Shown piece by piece: positions 1 through 12,522 of a stretch of DNA of 64,000 nucleotides. This DNA is from Bettongia penicillata ogilbyi. Taxonomy: Eukaryota > Chordata > Mammalia > Diprotodontia > Potoroidae. How positions within the stretch are numbered: position 1 is the first letter of the stretch; every line of letters starts with the position of its first letter. The translations under genes and the position numbers were made by a program. The notes beneath the pieces were generated by a model that searched no databases, was not told the origin of the DNA, and worked only from the letters and a program-made list of their open reading frames with translations. Where the stretch lies: assembly GCA_023548195.1 (NCBI GenBank), contig JAJHZJ010000399.1, positions 6,019,100 to 6,083,099 on the forward strand. The letters are read 5' to 3'.

Positions 1-112
1 GAAGATGTCATATCTGCAGTAGTCAGAGACACTGAAGACCCAGAAAAGAAAATTGACCAAAGCCCTTGACACTATCAAAAGGCTGAACATCAGAAATCTA
101 CGTTTCTCAATA

Positions 113-358
113 GTCAGGTAGTGTAGTAGATAGCATTCTGGACTCAGAGACAGGCAAATCTTAGTTAAAATCTTGCTTCAGAAAATAGCTGTGTGTTCCT
201 TGGTAAGTCAGTCAACCTCTCAGTCTCAGATTCTTATCAGTAAATTGAAGATGATAATAACACGTACCTGAAAGAGTTGCAGTGAGGATCAAATTAAATA
301 ATGTACATGAAAACATTTGAAAAAGTTAAGGCAGTATATAAATGCCAGCTATTATTGA
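113..358 (+). mobile_element. MIR / CORE-SINE copy
   Basis: Reads through as a diverged MIR-type SINE. It has the segment resembling 'gtagatagcattctggactc', then a 'ccttggtaagtcagtcaacc' block, a 'cagtctcagattcttatcag' block, and the tail 'gaggatcaaattaaataatg'. These are the usual order of MIR landmarks. The tRNA-like head is too decayed to show A and B boxes with confidence. The flanks (1-112 and 359-493) hold nothing I recognise. Confidence 0.75.
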
Positions 359-493
359 TATGGTCTTATTAGAGTAAATGACATTAGGAAAGATAGAATG
401 CCATCTACTTTGCAATTCAACCCTAAGAACCATGATGTTTTTCTATTTGACTTACAGCTAAAATGTACTGTAAATGCTTCCCTCCTAATTAGG

Positions 494-507
494 CCACTGT
501 CTTATTT
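494..507. repeat. Target-site duplication of H1, left copy
   Basis: CCACTGTCTTATTT here is repeated exactly at 3383-3396. The two copies bracket the HAL1-like element H1, which fixes its ends and indicates L1-type target-primed insertion. Confidence 0.85.
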
Positions 508-1537
508 CTTTTTTAATACTTATTTATTTAACTTTTTTAACATTCATTTTCACAAAATTTTGGGTTCCAAATTTTCTCCCCTTTTATCCCCTCCCCCCAC
601 CCCAATACACCAAGCAATCTAATTTTCCCTACCTCCAATCTGCCCTCTCTTCTGTCATCCCTCCCTTCTCTTGCCTCCATCTTCGCTTTTCTCCTGTAGG
701 GCCAGATGACTTTCTATTCCTCATTAACTATATGTCTTCTTTCCTAGTAGCAACAACAATACTAAACAGTTGTTCCTAAAACTTTGAGTTCCAAATTCTC
801 CCCATCCCTCCCTCCCCACCCATTCACTTTGGGAAGGCAGGCAATTCAGTATAGGCCATATCTGTGTAGTTTTGCAAATGACTTCCCTGATAGTCGTGTT
901 GCGTAACACTAACTGAATTACCCTCCATCCTATCCTGTCCCTCATTGTTTCTCTTCTGTCTGTTGATCCTGTCCCTCCCTGAGTGTTGACTTCAAATTGC
1001 TCCCTCCTCCCTTTACCCTCTCTTCCATCATCCCACACCTTGCTTATCTCCTTCTCCCCCACTTTCCTATACTGTAAGATAGGTTTTCATATCAAAATGA
1101 GTGTGCATTTTATTCCTTCCTTTAGTCAAATGTGATGATGGTAAACTTCTTGTTTTTTTTTTTCTCAGCTCTCCTCTTTTACCCTCCACTAAAAAGTCTC
1201 CTGCTTTCCTCTTGAATGACATATAATTTATCCCATTCCATTTCACCCTCTTTCCTCCCACTACATTTCTCTGTCACCATTTACCTTAATTTCTTTTAAG
1301 ATATGGTCCCATCCTATTCAATTCGCTCTGTGCTCTCTGTCTCTGTATGTGTGTGCATGTCTGTATGTGTGTGTGCGTGCATGCATGTACATGTGTGTGT
1401 GTGGTCCCACCAACTACACAGATACTGAAAAGTTTTAAGAGTTACCAACATTGTCTTTCCATGTAGAAATGTAAACAGTTCACTTATGGTAAGTCCCTTA
1501 AGACTTCTCTTTGCTGTTTACTTTTTCATTCTTCTTC

Positions 1538-2640
1538 TCATTTTTGTGTTTGAAAGTCAAATTTTCTTTTCAGCTCTGGTCTTTTCATCAAGAATGCTTG
1601 AAAGTCCTCTGTTTCATTGAAAGACTATATTTTCCCCTGAAGTATTATGCTCAGTTTTGCTGGGTAGGTAATTCTTGGTTTGAGTCTAGTTCCTTTGACT
1701 TCTGGAATATCCTATTCCACACCCTTCGATCCCTTAATGTAGAAGCTGCTAGATCTTGAGTTATCCTGATTGTATTTCCACAATACTGGAATTGTTTCTT
1801 TCTAGCTGCTTGCAATATTTTCTCCTTGACCTGGTAGTTCTGGAATTTGGCCACAATGTTCCTAGGAGATTCTCTTTTTGGATCTCTTTCAGGTGGTGAT
1901 CGATGGATTCTTTCAATACTTATTTTGCCCTCTGTTTCTAGAATGTCAGGGCAGTTTTCCTTGATAATTTCATGGAAGATGATGTCTAGGCTTTTTTTTT
2001 GATCATGACTTTCAGGTAGTCCCATAATTTTTAAGTTGTCTCTCCTGGATCTATTTTCCAGGTCAGTTGTTTTTCCCATGAGATATTTCACATTCTCTTC
2101 CATTTTTTCATTCTTTTGACTTTGTTTTGTGATTTCTTGGTTTCTCATCAAGTCATTAGAATCCATCTGTTCCATTCTAATTTTGAGACAACTATTAAAT
2201 TCAGTGAGCTTTTGAACCTCTTTTTCCATTTGGCTAATTCTGCTTTTGAAAGTATTCTTCTCCTCATTGGCTTTTTGAACCTCTTTTGCCAATTGAGTGA
2301 GCCTATTTTTCAAGGTGTTGTTTTCTTCAGCATTTTTTTGGGTCTCCTTTGCCAAGGTATTGACCCGTTTTTCATACTTTTCTTGCATCTCTCTCATTTC
2401 TCTTCCCAATTTTTCTTCCACCTGTCTAACTTGCTTTTCAAAATCCTTTTTGAGCTCTTCCAAGGCCTGAGCCCACCTGCCACCCCCCTGCGATGTCTGG
2501 GGTACCGAGGTCCCGCCCTCCACATCTTTCCCTGATGGCAAGAATATGTCCTTGTCATCGTCAGATCCAAAAGTCGGGATCATTTGCATCTGTTCGAAAA
2601 AACTCTCTATAGTCTTATTTTTCTTCCCTTTTCTAGGCAT
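1538..2640 (-). pseudogene. L1-type ORF1 of H1, frameshifted near the C-terminus
   Basis: ORF1p is the trimeric RNA-binding chaperone of L1 ribonucleoprotein particles. The reading frame starts MPRKGKKNKTIESFF, runs through a long heptad coiled coil (about residues 55-190), and reaches the RRM landmarks ENRSRRDNLKIMGLPE and RNIVAKF. Compared with the intact copy at 12655-13755, a single-base deletion near position 1685 shifts the frame after 'QKSKEL' and ends the protein at about 329 residues. This destroys most of the C-terminal domain (ITYPAKLSI in the intact copy). The remainder continues in another frame to 1538. Otherwise very close to the intact copy, so the insertion is probably fairly young. 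Confidence 0.85.
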
Positions 2641-2790
2641 TTTCCCAGCCAGTTACTTGACTTCTGAGATTTCTGTCCACCCCTGCCTAGGTCCGCCCAG
2701 CTAGTACTTGGGGTCTGTGATTCAAATGGGCTTTCCGGGGCAGGCGCGGCTGCTAATCAATATGAGCTTTAGTTCTGGTGCTGCGGTGAG

Positions 2791-2928
2791 GGCAGGGCCG
2801 CCTCCCAGGCTCAGTTCCCTCAGGGGTTTTATGTAGAGACCCTCAGAAATGGAGCGGGTGGGGCAGGACTGTCTTCCAGGCTCAGCTCCTTCAGGTGGTT
2901 TATGCAGAGGCTTTCAGTAATGAAGATC
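2791..2928. repeat. Duplicated ~70-bp unit in the H1 5'UTR
   Basis: Two imperfect head-to-tail copies (about 2791-2855 and 2862-2928). Each contains a 'ggcagg', a 'ccaggctcag' and a 'tttatg.agag' block in the same order. Other HAL1-like copies in the window show only one such unit. Confidence 0.7.
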
Positions 2929-3382
2929 CTGCTTGCTGCTGGGGGAGTCCCGGGCCGCAGCCACCGCTGCCCCCACCTCTGCCTCTGCCGCCTCCTCCCG
3001 AGGGGGCCTGAGACACGGAGACACCCTTCTCCCCTCTCGGTCTGCCCAAACATGTCTCTCACTGACCTGTAGTGTCTGTGGGTGGAGGGACCTTCCTGGC
3101 CTCCGGAGGTTCCGTCCCTGAAGCCTGCTTGGATCAGCTTCTCTGGGGCCATGGCCAGGGCAGCGCTGGGGTGGGGTCCGCTTTCTGCAGCGCAACGGAT
3201 CCTGGGCACGGCTCTCCAGGGCGCTTTGTTCCTGGTCTTCGGACGTATCCGGCCCCTGCCGTGTGGCCATATGGCCTAGTTGCGTGACAGGGCTATCCCC
3301 TCCTCCACGGAGGGAACAATGACTACACACGTGCCCGAGGTTGTCAGTGCACTACACTTTATTGATGGTGTCCTCTACATCT

Positions 3383-3396
3383 CCACTGTCTTATTT
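3383..3396. repeat. Target-site duplication of H1, right copy
   Basis: Exact repeat of 494-507 (CCACTGTCTTATTT). Confidence 0.85.
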
Positions 3397-3769
3397 TTTA
3401 TCATTATTTTTGCCCCCAGTACTGAGCATAAAATAAATTCTAGATAAATGCTTTTTAATGCACATAGTCATTAAAGTATTAACCAATTCATTCTGAAGTA
3501 GGTCTTAAAATAAACATATTGATGAAATGATGCAATTCTAAGTTTCAATCCAATAAATAATCAAATAAGAATTTAGTAAGCATCTCAATACAAGGACTTA
3601 CGTTAAGGATATAAAGACAAAATTTATATATAAATATATTTATATATGAATGTGTATGTGTATATTGGCTATAAATGTATACATATGCACACGTGCATAT
3701 ATAAATGTTCATGTGGTTCTTTTCCTTCTTTATCAAAGAGCACCAAAATGACATCACCATGATAAAATG
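3397..3769. other. Unassigned AT-rich stretch
   Basis: No gene or recognisable repeat family. It contains a low-complexity TA/TG-rich tract at about 3620-3705. Confidence 0.5.
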
Positions 3770-4655
3770 TTCAATGTGTTCTACTGTGGTTGATCAGACC
3801 AATACGAGCTCAGAATGCTCTTCCATAGGTTGAGCACAGATAGTTCTTGTGAATATTTGGGTGGGTACTCCAAATTTGGGTATGTTGCATTTTCTTTGTG
3901 TTGTCTCAGTTCTTCTTTGCTCATAAAGCATAACAACCTTTTGGATGTGGCCATGCCATGCTGAGCAGTCCTGGGCTAATGTCTACAATATTGTTAAGTC
4001 CAATCTAAAGTTCTTGAGAAATAACTTGAGAGTGTCCTGGTATTGCTTTTTCTGACCACCATGTGATCACTTGCTCCATGTGAGCTATCCGTAAAATAGT
4101 CTTTTTGGCAAGTGTACATTTTGCTTTGAACAACGTGATCTATCCATTGGAGTTGTGCTCTCTGAAACATAGTTTGATTACTTGGCAGTTCAGCTCGATC
4201 AAGTACTTCAGTATCTTGTACCTTATTTTGCCAAGTGATCCTCCAAATGTTCCTAAGACAGTTCAAATTGAAGTGATTCAATTTCCTATAATGGTGTTCA
4301 TAGAGTCTCCATATTTCACAGGCATACAACAATGAGACCAGCACAATGGCTTTGTAGACCTTCAGTTTGGTAGTTAGTCTAGCACCTCTTCTCTAACTCA
4401 ACTTTTCTTCAGTGCCTCCCAAATACTGAAATAGCTCTGGCAATGTGTTTATCAATCTCATTGTCAATGTTTATGTCCCTGGAAAGTACATTACCAAGAC
4501 AAGTGAACTTATCCACAGCATTTAAAACTTCTCCATTTACTGTAATGGATGGTTTCACGTATGGGTGGTGTGGTGGTAGCTGATGGAGTACTTGTGCTTT
4601 CTTGGTGTTAATTATTAGGTCAAAATTAGCAAAGGCAGCAGAGAATTCATCCATA
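3770..4655 (-). mobile_element. RTE-clade LINE, 3' part of reverse transcriptase
   Basis: Minus-strand translation gives the C-terminal reverse-transcriptase region typical of RTE-type LINEs. First comes a segment with 'NTKKAQVL' and 'VDKFTCLGNVLSRD' followed by 'IDNEIDKHIARA' (4409-4654). Then comes the post-RT segment with 'CEIWRLYEHHYRKLNHF', 'CLRNIW' and 'TEVLDRAELPS' (3994-4344). The two parts are in different frames, so it is dead. It aligns along its whole length to the second RTE copy at 50215-51260 in this window. 5'-truncated. Confidence 0.8.
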
Positions 4656-6194
4656 CTTTTGTTTCATATATGCATGTTCATATACATTTATATGTGTATA
4701 TACACACATACATACACATACAAATAAAGAAACATATATAGGCTTACATGGAACATAGACACTTTGGAGAGATGGGTTAAGTAGGTATCACTGTCGGTGC
4801 CATGTTGGAATTTATACACACACTCAACATAGCGCAAAGTCGTAGACGTTTGCTGTCATACGATTGTAACCAAGGTTATTTTAAAAAGTCCCAACAATGC
4901 ATCTGGACAGTTGTCAAGCATAGCTCCACTTCCATTTCTATGAACTCTGAAAGGTCCTTATTTCATCACAATCTGTTTTCATTCTACTTCTTCTGCCTTG
5001 CAACCCCAAACCCTGTTCCTTTTCCTCAATATGACCTTCAATATATTTATGACTTAGTTCTTTCCTGGGGCATTAAACCATCACTCTTGCACTGGCTACA
5101 CTTTATTCTCATCCCTACCATCACCTCTCAGCAAACCACTTCAACTCTGCAATGTTGTTTTCTTTAGTATTTCTTCCTCTACTTATCCTACATTCATCTC
5201 CGGGAAGTGAGACAATCCTTTTAAAATTCCACAAGTGAATTACCATGTCACTGAACACAGAAGCTACTGTAAACCTTTGCATTCCTTTTCAAAGTTCCTA
5301 TAGCTCCCTTCTCCCCACCCTTTCAGTTGAAAAAAAAATGTGGATATTCATTCAGAACTCCTTCCTCTACCTTCTGTTTCATTTCATATAATTCACATGT
5401 ATTCCATCATTATATTCCCCTTCACTGATCTTTTACACAAAAATGTGACTCTTCTCCTTTCCATGGCAAACTCTACAGCATGCACAAGTTACTCCATTTC
5501 ACAACACTTTCTCCAATAGATTGAGTCTTTTATCATCACCACTCTCCCACTTATCTTCTGTCTCTTCCAGTCTATGGGTTACTTCTACATCTTCTATAAA
5601 CCAGGCAATGTTTCTCCTGTTCTCCAAAAACCACTTCACTTGATCTATCCACAACAGTTATCGTATATCTCATCTCACTTTTGTGGCTAAATTTCTTGAG
5701 AAGGCTATCTAATACTCATCTCTGAATTTCTTTTCTTCTCTTTGTTTATGTATATTATGACAATTTACCTAATAATGCTCAACTTCATTATAGTAATAGT
5801 CATAAAATTACTCTCTGTAAACTATACTGTATGAGTAGCACAGTCTAAGTTGCATTTTCCTGGGAAATGGCAAGTATTTTGAAATCATCTAATGCTGATT
5901 ACCTAGACTTCTACAGAAGTCTATAGGAACTTTCCATAGCTTTTCACTCTACTCTGTTTGTCTAGGAAATTGCGTTCTAAATTATTGTTTCTTCTGCCAT
6001 GTTTGCAAAATGTCAGGCAAGAAGAAATGTAGCAATGAGGAGCTCATTCATATTTATCACTTTAAACTCTAATTCTGGAGAAGGCACAGATTACTAATGT
6101 ACTTGCCATAAAAACTATTTTTACTCTGCCATTTTAAAATTTGCCAGTTTGGGTAAGTATGCTAGCTCTATGAGAGTACTTTACTGATTATTTT
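4656..6194. other. No recognised gene; simple repeat at 4668-4732
   Basis: Begins with a TA/CA-rich simple repeat. The rest has no long open frame and no repeat family I can name. Polypyrimidine-rich stretches around 4970-5660 may be an ancient transposon. Confidence 0.4.
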
Positions 6195-6635
6195 TTTCTT
6201 TCTTTTTTTTACAAATTTATTAATTACTTTTTTCAATTTTCAACAATCACTTGCATAAGTTGCACATTTTCTCCTCCTACCCCCCCCCACAGCCCTCCAT
6301 AGTATAACGTTAAAACTTATATGGGTTCAACATGCATATTTCTATTAAACTCATTTTCACAATACTCATGTTGTGTATGGATAATGGGAGAAACCATGAT
6401 AAAAACAAAATATGACATTCATTCTCCATTCCAACTCCATAGTGCTTTCTCTGGAAGTGGATAGCATTTTGCATCATGAATCCATTGGAAATGTTTTAGG
6501 TCCTTGCATTGCTATGAAGGGCTGAGTCTATCGGAAATAGTCCTAGCATACTGTAGGTGCGACTATGTTTAATGTTCCTCTGCTTCTGCTCACTTCCTTT
6601 AGTCTCATATCATATGTCTTTCCACTTTTTAAATA
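6195..6635 (-). mobile_element. L1-A, 3' end (segment 1 of 3)
   Basis: Minus-strand L1 tail: T-rich start, then the 'ctttctctggaagtggatag' block and a 'cttctgctcacttcctttag' block. These recur in the other L1 3' ends in the window (27895-28345). Continuation of the same element resumes at 9018 after H2. Confidence 0.7.
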
Positions 6636-9017
6636 TATATTAATAATTTTCAGTTTTCAGCATTCACTTCCATAAAATTTTGAATTCCAATTTTCTCCCC
6701 ATCTCTCCCCTACTCCCATTCCAGGAGAGTGTTCACCCCAACCACCATTTTCCCCAATATACCTTCCCTTCTATCAACGTGCTTTCTCCCATTCCCATCC
6801 TCTCTATTTTCCTGTAGGGCAAGGTACATTTATATACCACATTGCGTGTACAATTTATTTTCCAGTTGCATGCAAAAACAATTTTTGACATTCATTTTTC
6901 AAGCTTTGAGATTCACATTCTCTCCCTTCCTCCCTCCACACCCATCCTCATTGAGAAAGCAAGCAATCTGATACTGGTCATACATGTGTAGTCATGGAAA
7001 ACACTAGAATCTAGTCACTTTCTCTCTATCCTATGCTGCCCTCCATTTATTGCATTCTCTCCCTTGACCTGTCCCCCCACTATATTGTTTGCTTCTGATA
7101 TCCACTTCCCCCAATCTGCTCTCTCTTCTATTATCCTCCTTCTCCTATGCCATTATTCCCTTCCTTCCTGAAATATAAGATTGATTTCCATACATACTTG
7201 AGTGTGTGTTATTCCCTCTTTAAGCGAAATCCTGAGAGTAAGGCTCACTTATTCACTCTCACTTCCCCAACTTTTTCCCTCCATTGTAAAAGTCTTCCTT
7301 GCCTCTTTTATGTGAGATGATTTACAGCATTCTACATCTCCCTTTCTCTTTCTCCTAGTACATTCCTCTCTACATATGTATAATATGCAGACAAGCACAC
7401 ACACAGACACAGGCACACACACAGATGTAGAGATAGAGATAAATATAGATTGAAATAGATATTCCCTTTAATAACCCTAATATTGAAAAAGGTCTCATGA
7501 ATTACAACTATCATCTTTCTATGTAGGAATGTAAACAGTTCAACATTAAGCAATCCCTTATGGCTTCTCTTTTCTTTTTATCTTTTCATATTTCTTTTAT
7601 TTCTTGTATTTGAAAGTCAAATTTTCTATTTAACTAGATCTTTTCATCAAGAATACATGGAAGTTCTCTATTCCATTGAAATTCCATTTTTCCCCTGAAG
7701 GATTATACCCAGTTTTGCTGGGTATGTGATTAATAGTTTGAATCCTAGGTCCTTTGACCTCTGGAATATCATACTGCAAGTCCTCTGATACATTAGTGTA
7801 CAAGCTGCTAAATCTTGTATTATTCTGGTTGTGCTTCCACGATACTTGAATTGTTTCTTTCTGGCTTCTTGTAATATTGTCTCCTTGAGTGGTGACTGTG
7901 GAATTTGGCTACCATATTCTTAAGAGTTTTTTTTTTTCCTTTGGGATCGCTTTTAGGAGGTGATCAGTGAATTTTTGCAATTTTTATTTTACCCATTGCT
8001 TCTAAAATATTTCAATAGTTTGCCTTGATAATATTTTTTGAAAGATGATGTCTAGACATATTTTACTTTCATGGTTTTCAGGTAGAGCAATAATTTTCAA
8101 ATTTTCTCTCCTGGATCTATTTTATGAATCAGTTGTTTTTTTTTTCCAACAAGATTTTTCTCATCATTTCCTATTTTTTACTTCTTTGGTTTTTCCTTTA
8201 TAATTTCTTGATTTCTCATAAAGTCATAAGCTTCCTTTAGTTTCATTCTAATTTTTAAGGAATTATTTTCTTCATTGAACATTTAGACCTCCTTTTCCAT
8301 TTGGCCAGTTCTTCTTTTTCAGGCATTCTTCTCCTCATTGACTTTTTGGACCTCTTTTGCCATTTGAGATAGTCTATTTCTAAAGGCATTATTTTCTTTA
8401 GCATTTTGGGGGGTCTCCTTTAGTAAGCAGTTGACTCATTTTCATGACTTTCTTGCATTATTCTCATTTTTCTTCAAAAGTTATCCTCTACTTTTCTTAC
8501 TTGATTTTTAAAATCTGTTTTGAATTGTTCCATGACCTGAGAACATTTCCTGTTTTTTTCTTGGAGGCTTTGGATGTAGGAGTCTTGACCTTGTTGTCTT
8601 TCTCCAGTTGTATCCTTTCATCTTCTTCTGGTTGTATGCTTTGATCTTCATCATAAGAAAATGTTTTCACCAAGAAAGCAGCCTTCTATATACTTATTTT
8701 TCCCCTTTTTAGTCATTTTCCCAGCCAATTGCTTGACTTTGGAACTCTTTGTTAAATGGAGGATGCAATGTCCCAAGTTTCATGGGTTTTGTCCAGCTAT
8801 TTTTTGGAACTATCTCTAGGGACCTGTAAATCATCAGTTCCTCCCTACTGGTATGATGAAAGATATTTACTCTGTACTTGGCCTGCACTTTTGTCTATGA
8901 GAACTGAAGAAGCAGCAGTGGTTGCCGCTGCCCTGGCTCAGGGTCTGGGGCCAGACCATGGTCTTCTCTCACTGACCTTTGAGGTTTTCTTTGGCATTTG
9001 TGGATTGAGAAGTCTGT
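6636..9017 (-). mobile_element. H2: HAL1-like element inserted in L1-A
   Basis: Same layout as H1 but older: T-rich end and 3'UTR (6636-7580) with a degenerate CA/TA microsatellite (7388-7460), decayed ORF1 (about 7590-8722), then part of the 5'UTR. L1-A sequence stops at the left edge and resumes at the right edge ('gtctgttcatcatttcttat'), so this is a nested insertion. The 5' end is truncated within the 5'UTR. Edges are good to about 15 bases. Confidence 0.75.
7590..8722 (-). pseudogene. Decayed ORF1 of H2
   Basis: Aligns along its length to the intact ORF1 at 12655-13755 but has many stops and indels. The N-terminal region still reads NKYIEGCFLGE where older copies have a KTIEGYFLGE-type sequence. 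Coiled-coil repeats are visible as 'cctttttggac'-type blocks. No continuous frame over 70 codons remains. Confidence 0.7.
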
Positions 9018-11589
9018 TCATCATTTCTTATAGCATAATAATATTCCGTTATAGTCATATACCATAATTTATTCAGTCATTCCCCAATTGATTGGCATCC
9101 CCTTGAGTTCCAATTTTTGACCACCACAAACAGTGCTGATAAAAATATTTTTGTACATGTGGGATTCTTTCTCATTTTTATGATCTCTTGAGGACACAGC
9201 CCTAGAAGTGTTATTGCTAGGTCAAAGGGTACACTTATTTTTATAGCCCTTTGGGAAGATATTGCTCTCCAGAATGGTTGTATGAGCACAGAGCCCCCCA
9301 ACAACAATGTATTAGTGTTCCATCTCTCCCACATCCTTGCCAGCATTTACCATCTTCCTGTTCTTTCATGTTTGCCAATCTGATAGGTGTTATGTGGTGC
9401 CTCAGAATTGTTTTGATTTGCATCTCTCTAATCAAAGTATTAGAGTATTATTTAGAGTATTTTTTCATATGGCTATAGATATCTTTGATTTCCTCCTCTG
9501 AAAATTGCCTATTCATGTCCCTTGACGATTTATCAATTGGAGAATGACATGTTTTTGTACATTTGACTCAGTTCTCTATATATGCCAGAAATGAGACCTT
9601 TATCACCAGCATTAGCTGCAAAATTCTTTCCCAGTTTTTAGTTGCATTGAGTTTGGCTATGCAAAAACTTTTCAAGTTAATGTAATCAAAATTATCTCTC
9701 TTGTACTTTATAAAGTTTCCCATCTTTTATTTAGTCAAAAATTCTTCACTTCTCCATAAATCTGATAAATACACTATCCCTTGCTCCACCAATTTGTCCA
9801 TAGTAACAATCTTTATACCTAGATCATGTACCCATTTGGATTTTATTCTTGTATACTGTGTCAGGCATTGGTCTATGACAAGTTTGCACCACACTTTTAT
9901 CCAGTTTTCCCAGAAATTTTTGTCAAACAGTGAGTTCTTATCCCAGGAACTGGGTTCCTTGAGTTTATCAAACAGCGGATTGCTATATTCATTGTCTGTT
10001 GTGCCTTGAATATGTAGTATATTCCACTTGTCCAATCTTCTGCTTCTTAGCCAGTACCAAGTCGTTTTAATAATGGCTGCTTATAATACAATTTGAAATC
10101 TAGTAACTCTAGGTCATCTTCCCTTGGATTTCTTTTCATTAGTCCTCTTGATATTCTGGACTTTTTGTTCTTCCAGACAAATTTTAAGACTATTTTTTCC
10201 AGCTCTAGAAAATAATTATCTGATGGTTTAATTGACATGGTACTAAATAAGTAAATTAAGTAAGGTAAAACTGTCACTTTTTTATATTGGCTCAGCCTAC
10301 CCATGAGCAACTGATTTTTTCCACTTACTTAGATCTGAGTTTATTTATGTGAAAAGTGTCTTGTAGTTCTGTTCATAGAGTTCCTGGGTTGGTTTTGGCA
10401 GATAAACTTCAAAATACTTTATAGTGTTTATATATCTGTTGTTGGATTTTGTTACTAATATATAGAAATGTCAAAGATTTCTGTGGGTTTATTTTGTAAC
10501 CTGCACCTTTTCCAAAGTTGTTTATTATTTCAAGGAGTTTTTTACTTGAATCTCTGGGATTTTCTAAGTATCTTCTGCAAAGGGTGATAATTTAGTTTCT
10601 TCTTTGCCTATTCTAAATCTTTCAATTTCTTTATCTTGGCTAATTTCTATAGTTAACAATTCTAATAAGATATAGAATAATAGTGGTGATAATGGACATT
10701 CATGTTTCAACCCTTATCTTACTGGAAATGCTTCTAACTTATCTCCATTACATATAATGATTGCTGAAGGTTTTAGGTAGACACTCCTTATTATTTTCGG
10801 GAAAGTTCCCTTTATTTCTATGCTCTCCAATGTTTTTTTAATAGGTATGGGTGTTGTATTTAGTTGAAAGCTTTTTCTGCATCTATTGAGATAATCATGT
10901 GGTTTCTGTTAGTTTTGCTGTTGATATGATTGATAATGATAATAGTTTTCCTAATATTGAATCAGCCCTGCATTCCTTGTATGAATCCTACCTAATCATA
11001 ATGTACTATTCTAGCGATAAGTTGCCTTATTCTTCTTACTAAAATCTTATTAAAAAATTTTTCCATCTATATTAAGTAGACAAATTGGTTTATAACTTTC
11101 TTTCTGTTTTGTCTCTTTCTGACTTAGGTATCAAAACTATATTTGTATCATAGAAAGAATTTGAGAGCACTCCTTCTTCCCCAATTTTCCCAAATAGTCT
11201 ATATAATATTGGGATTAACTATTCTCTATATGTTTCATGGAGTTCATTTGTAAATCCATCTGTCCCTGGAGATTTTTTCCTAGGGAATTCTTTGTCGGTT
11301 TATTCAATTTCTTTTTCTGATATGGGGTTCCTTAAGTGTTCAAATTTCTCTTCCATTAATCTGGGTAATTTAAAATTTTTAAAATACTCATCCATCTCAT
11401 TTAGATTGTCAAATATATGGGCATAAAGTTGGTCCAAATAATTTCTAATTATTGTATTAACTCCCTCCTCATTGGAGGTGACTTCACTCCTTTCATTATT
11501 GATATTGCTAATTTGGTTTTCTTCTTTCATTTTTTAAATCAAATTGACCAAAAGTTCATGAATTTTATTAGTTTTTTTATTTTTTATTA
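9018..11589 (-). mobile_element. L1-A, ORF2 reverse-transcriptase half (segment 2 of 3)
   Basis: Minus-strand ORF2 from the post-RT C-terminal region (9077-10310) back into RT (10310-11580). Readable pieces include 'WNTNTLLLGG', 'IKSKWVHDLGIKI' and 'LKFVWKNKKSRISRG' in separate frames. Stops and frameshifts throughout. The catalytic FADD motif region reads FAED near 10571-10582. H3 interrupts the element at 11590. Confidence 0.85.
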
Positions 11590-12475
11590 GAATTTCTTTT
11601 TTTTGGAAATAAATATTGATTTTTTTAACTTTTTACATTCATTTTCACAAAATTGTGGGTTCCAAATTTTCTCCCGTTTTATCCCCTCCCACAACCCCAA
11701 TACACCGAGCAATCTAATTTTCCCTATCACCAATCTGCCCTCTTTTCTATCATCCCTCCCTTCTCTTGTCCCCATCTTCTCTTTTGTCCTATAGGGCCAG
11801 ATGACTTTCTATTCCTCATTAACTGTATGTCTTATTTCCTAGTAGCAACAACAACACTAAACAGTTGTTCCTAACTATGAGTTCCAAATTCTCCTCATCC
11901 CTCCCTCCCCACCCATTCCCTTGGGGAAGGCAGACAATTCAATATAGGCCCTATCTGTGTAGTTTTGAAAATGACTTCCATAATAGTCGTGTTGTGTAGG
12001 ACTAACTGAATTACTCTCCATCCTATCCTGCCCCTCATTTTTTCTGTTCTCTCTTTTGATGCTGTCCCTCCTCGAGTGTTGACTTCAAATTGCTCCCTCC
12101 TCCCACTACCCTTCCTTCCATCATCACCCCCCTTGCATTTCTCCTTCTCCCCCACTTTCCTGTATTGTGAGATAGGTTTTCATACCAAAATGAGTGTGCA
12201 TTTTATTCTTTCCTTTAGTCGAATGTGATGAGGGTAAACTTCTTGTTCTTTTTTCTCTGCTCTCCTCTTTTTCCCGCCACTAAAAAGTCTCCTGCTTACC
12301 TCTTGAATGACAAATAATTTATCTCATTCCATTTCACCTTCTTTCCTCCCCCTACATTTCTCTCTCACCATTTACCTTAATTTCTTTTAAGATATGGTCG
12401 CATCCTATTCAATTCACTCTGTGCTCTCTGTCTCTGTATGTGCGTGCCTGTGTGTATGTGTGTGTGCGTGCACAC

Positions 12476-12482
<7 letters not shown>

Positions 12483-12519
<37 letters not shown>
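12483..12519 (+). repeat. (TG)n microsatellite in the H3 3'UTR
   Basis: Near-perfect TG dinucleotide run about 135 bp downstream of the ORF1 stop. The same position carries a microsatellite in the other copies. Confidence 0.9.

Positions 12520-12522
<3 letters not shown>

Larger units (their letters stand above)
508..3382 (-). mobile_element. H1: HAL1-like (ORF1-only L1) element
   Basis: On the minus strand the order is GC-rich 5'UTR (about 2641-3330), ORF1 (1538-2640), purine-rich 3'UTR with a TG-rich tract (about 1338-1403), and an A-rich tail at the low-coordinate end. No endonuclease or reverse-transcriptase ORF lies between ORF1 and the 3'UTR, so the element is non-autonomous. A 14-bp exact target-site duplication flanks it. 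The 5'UTR contains a roughly 70-bp unit twice. About 80 bp (roughly 3300-3382) between the recognisable 5'UTR and the duplication has no counterpart in the other copies here. Confidence 0.85.

Noticed and set aside
2116..2535. 139-codon plus-strand open frame (repeated at 13234-13653 and in shorter form in other copies)
   Set aside because: It is the antisense of ORF1 coiled coil. Lys/Glu-rich heptads read backward give Phe/Leu-rich frames, and it recurs wherever ORF1 is present. No independent evidence for a protein.
2829..3330. GC-rich overlapping frames on both strands, possible CpG-island gene start
   Set aside because: This is the 5'UTR of H1; similar GC-rich 5'UTRs occur in H4, H6 and H9. 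No splice or coding signal linked to a host gene.
4802..5167. 121-codon open frame in unassigned DNA
   Set aside because: No recognisable domain, no splice context, and composition typical of AT-rich noncoding sequence; likely chance.
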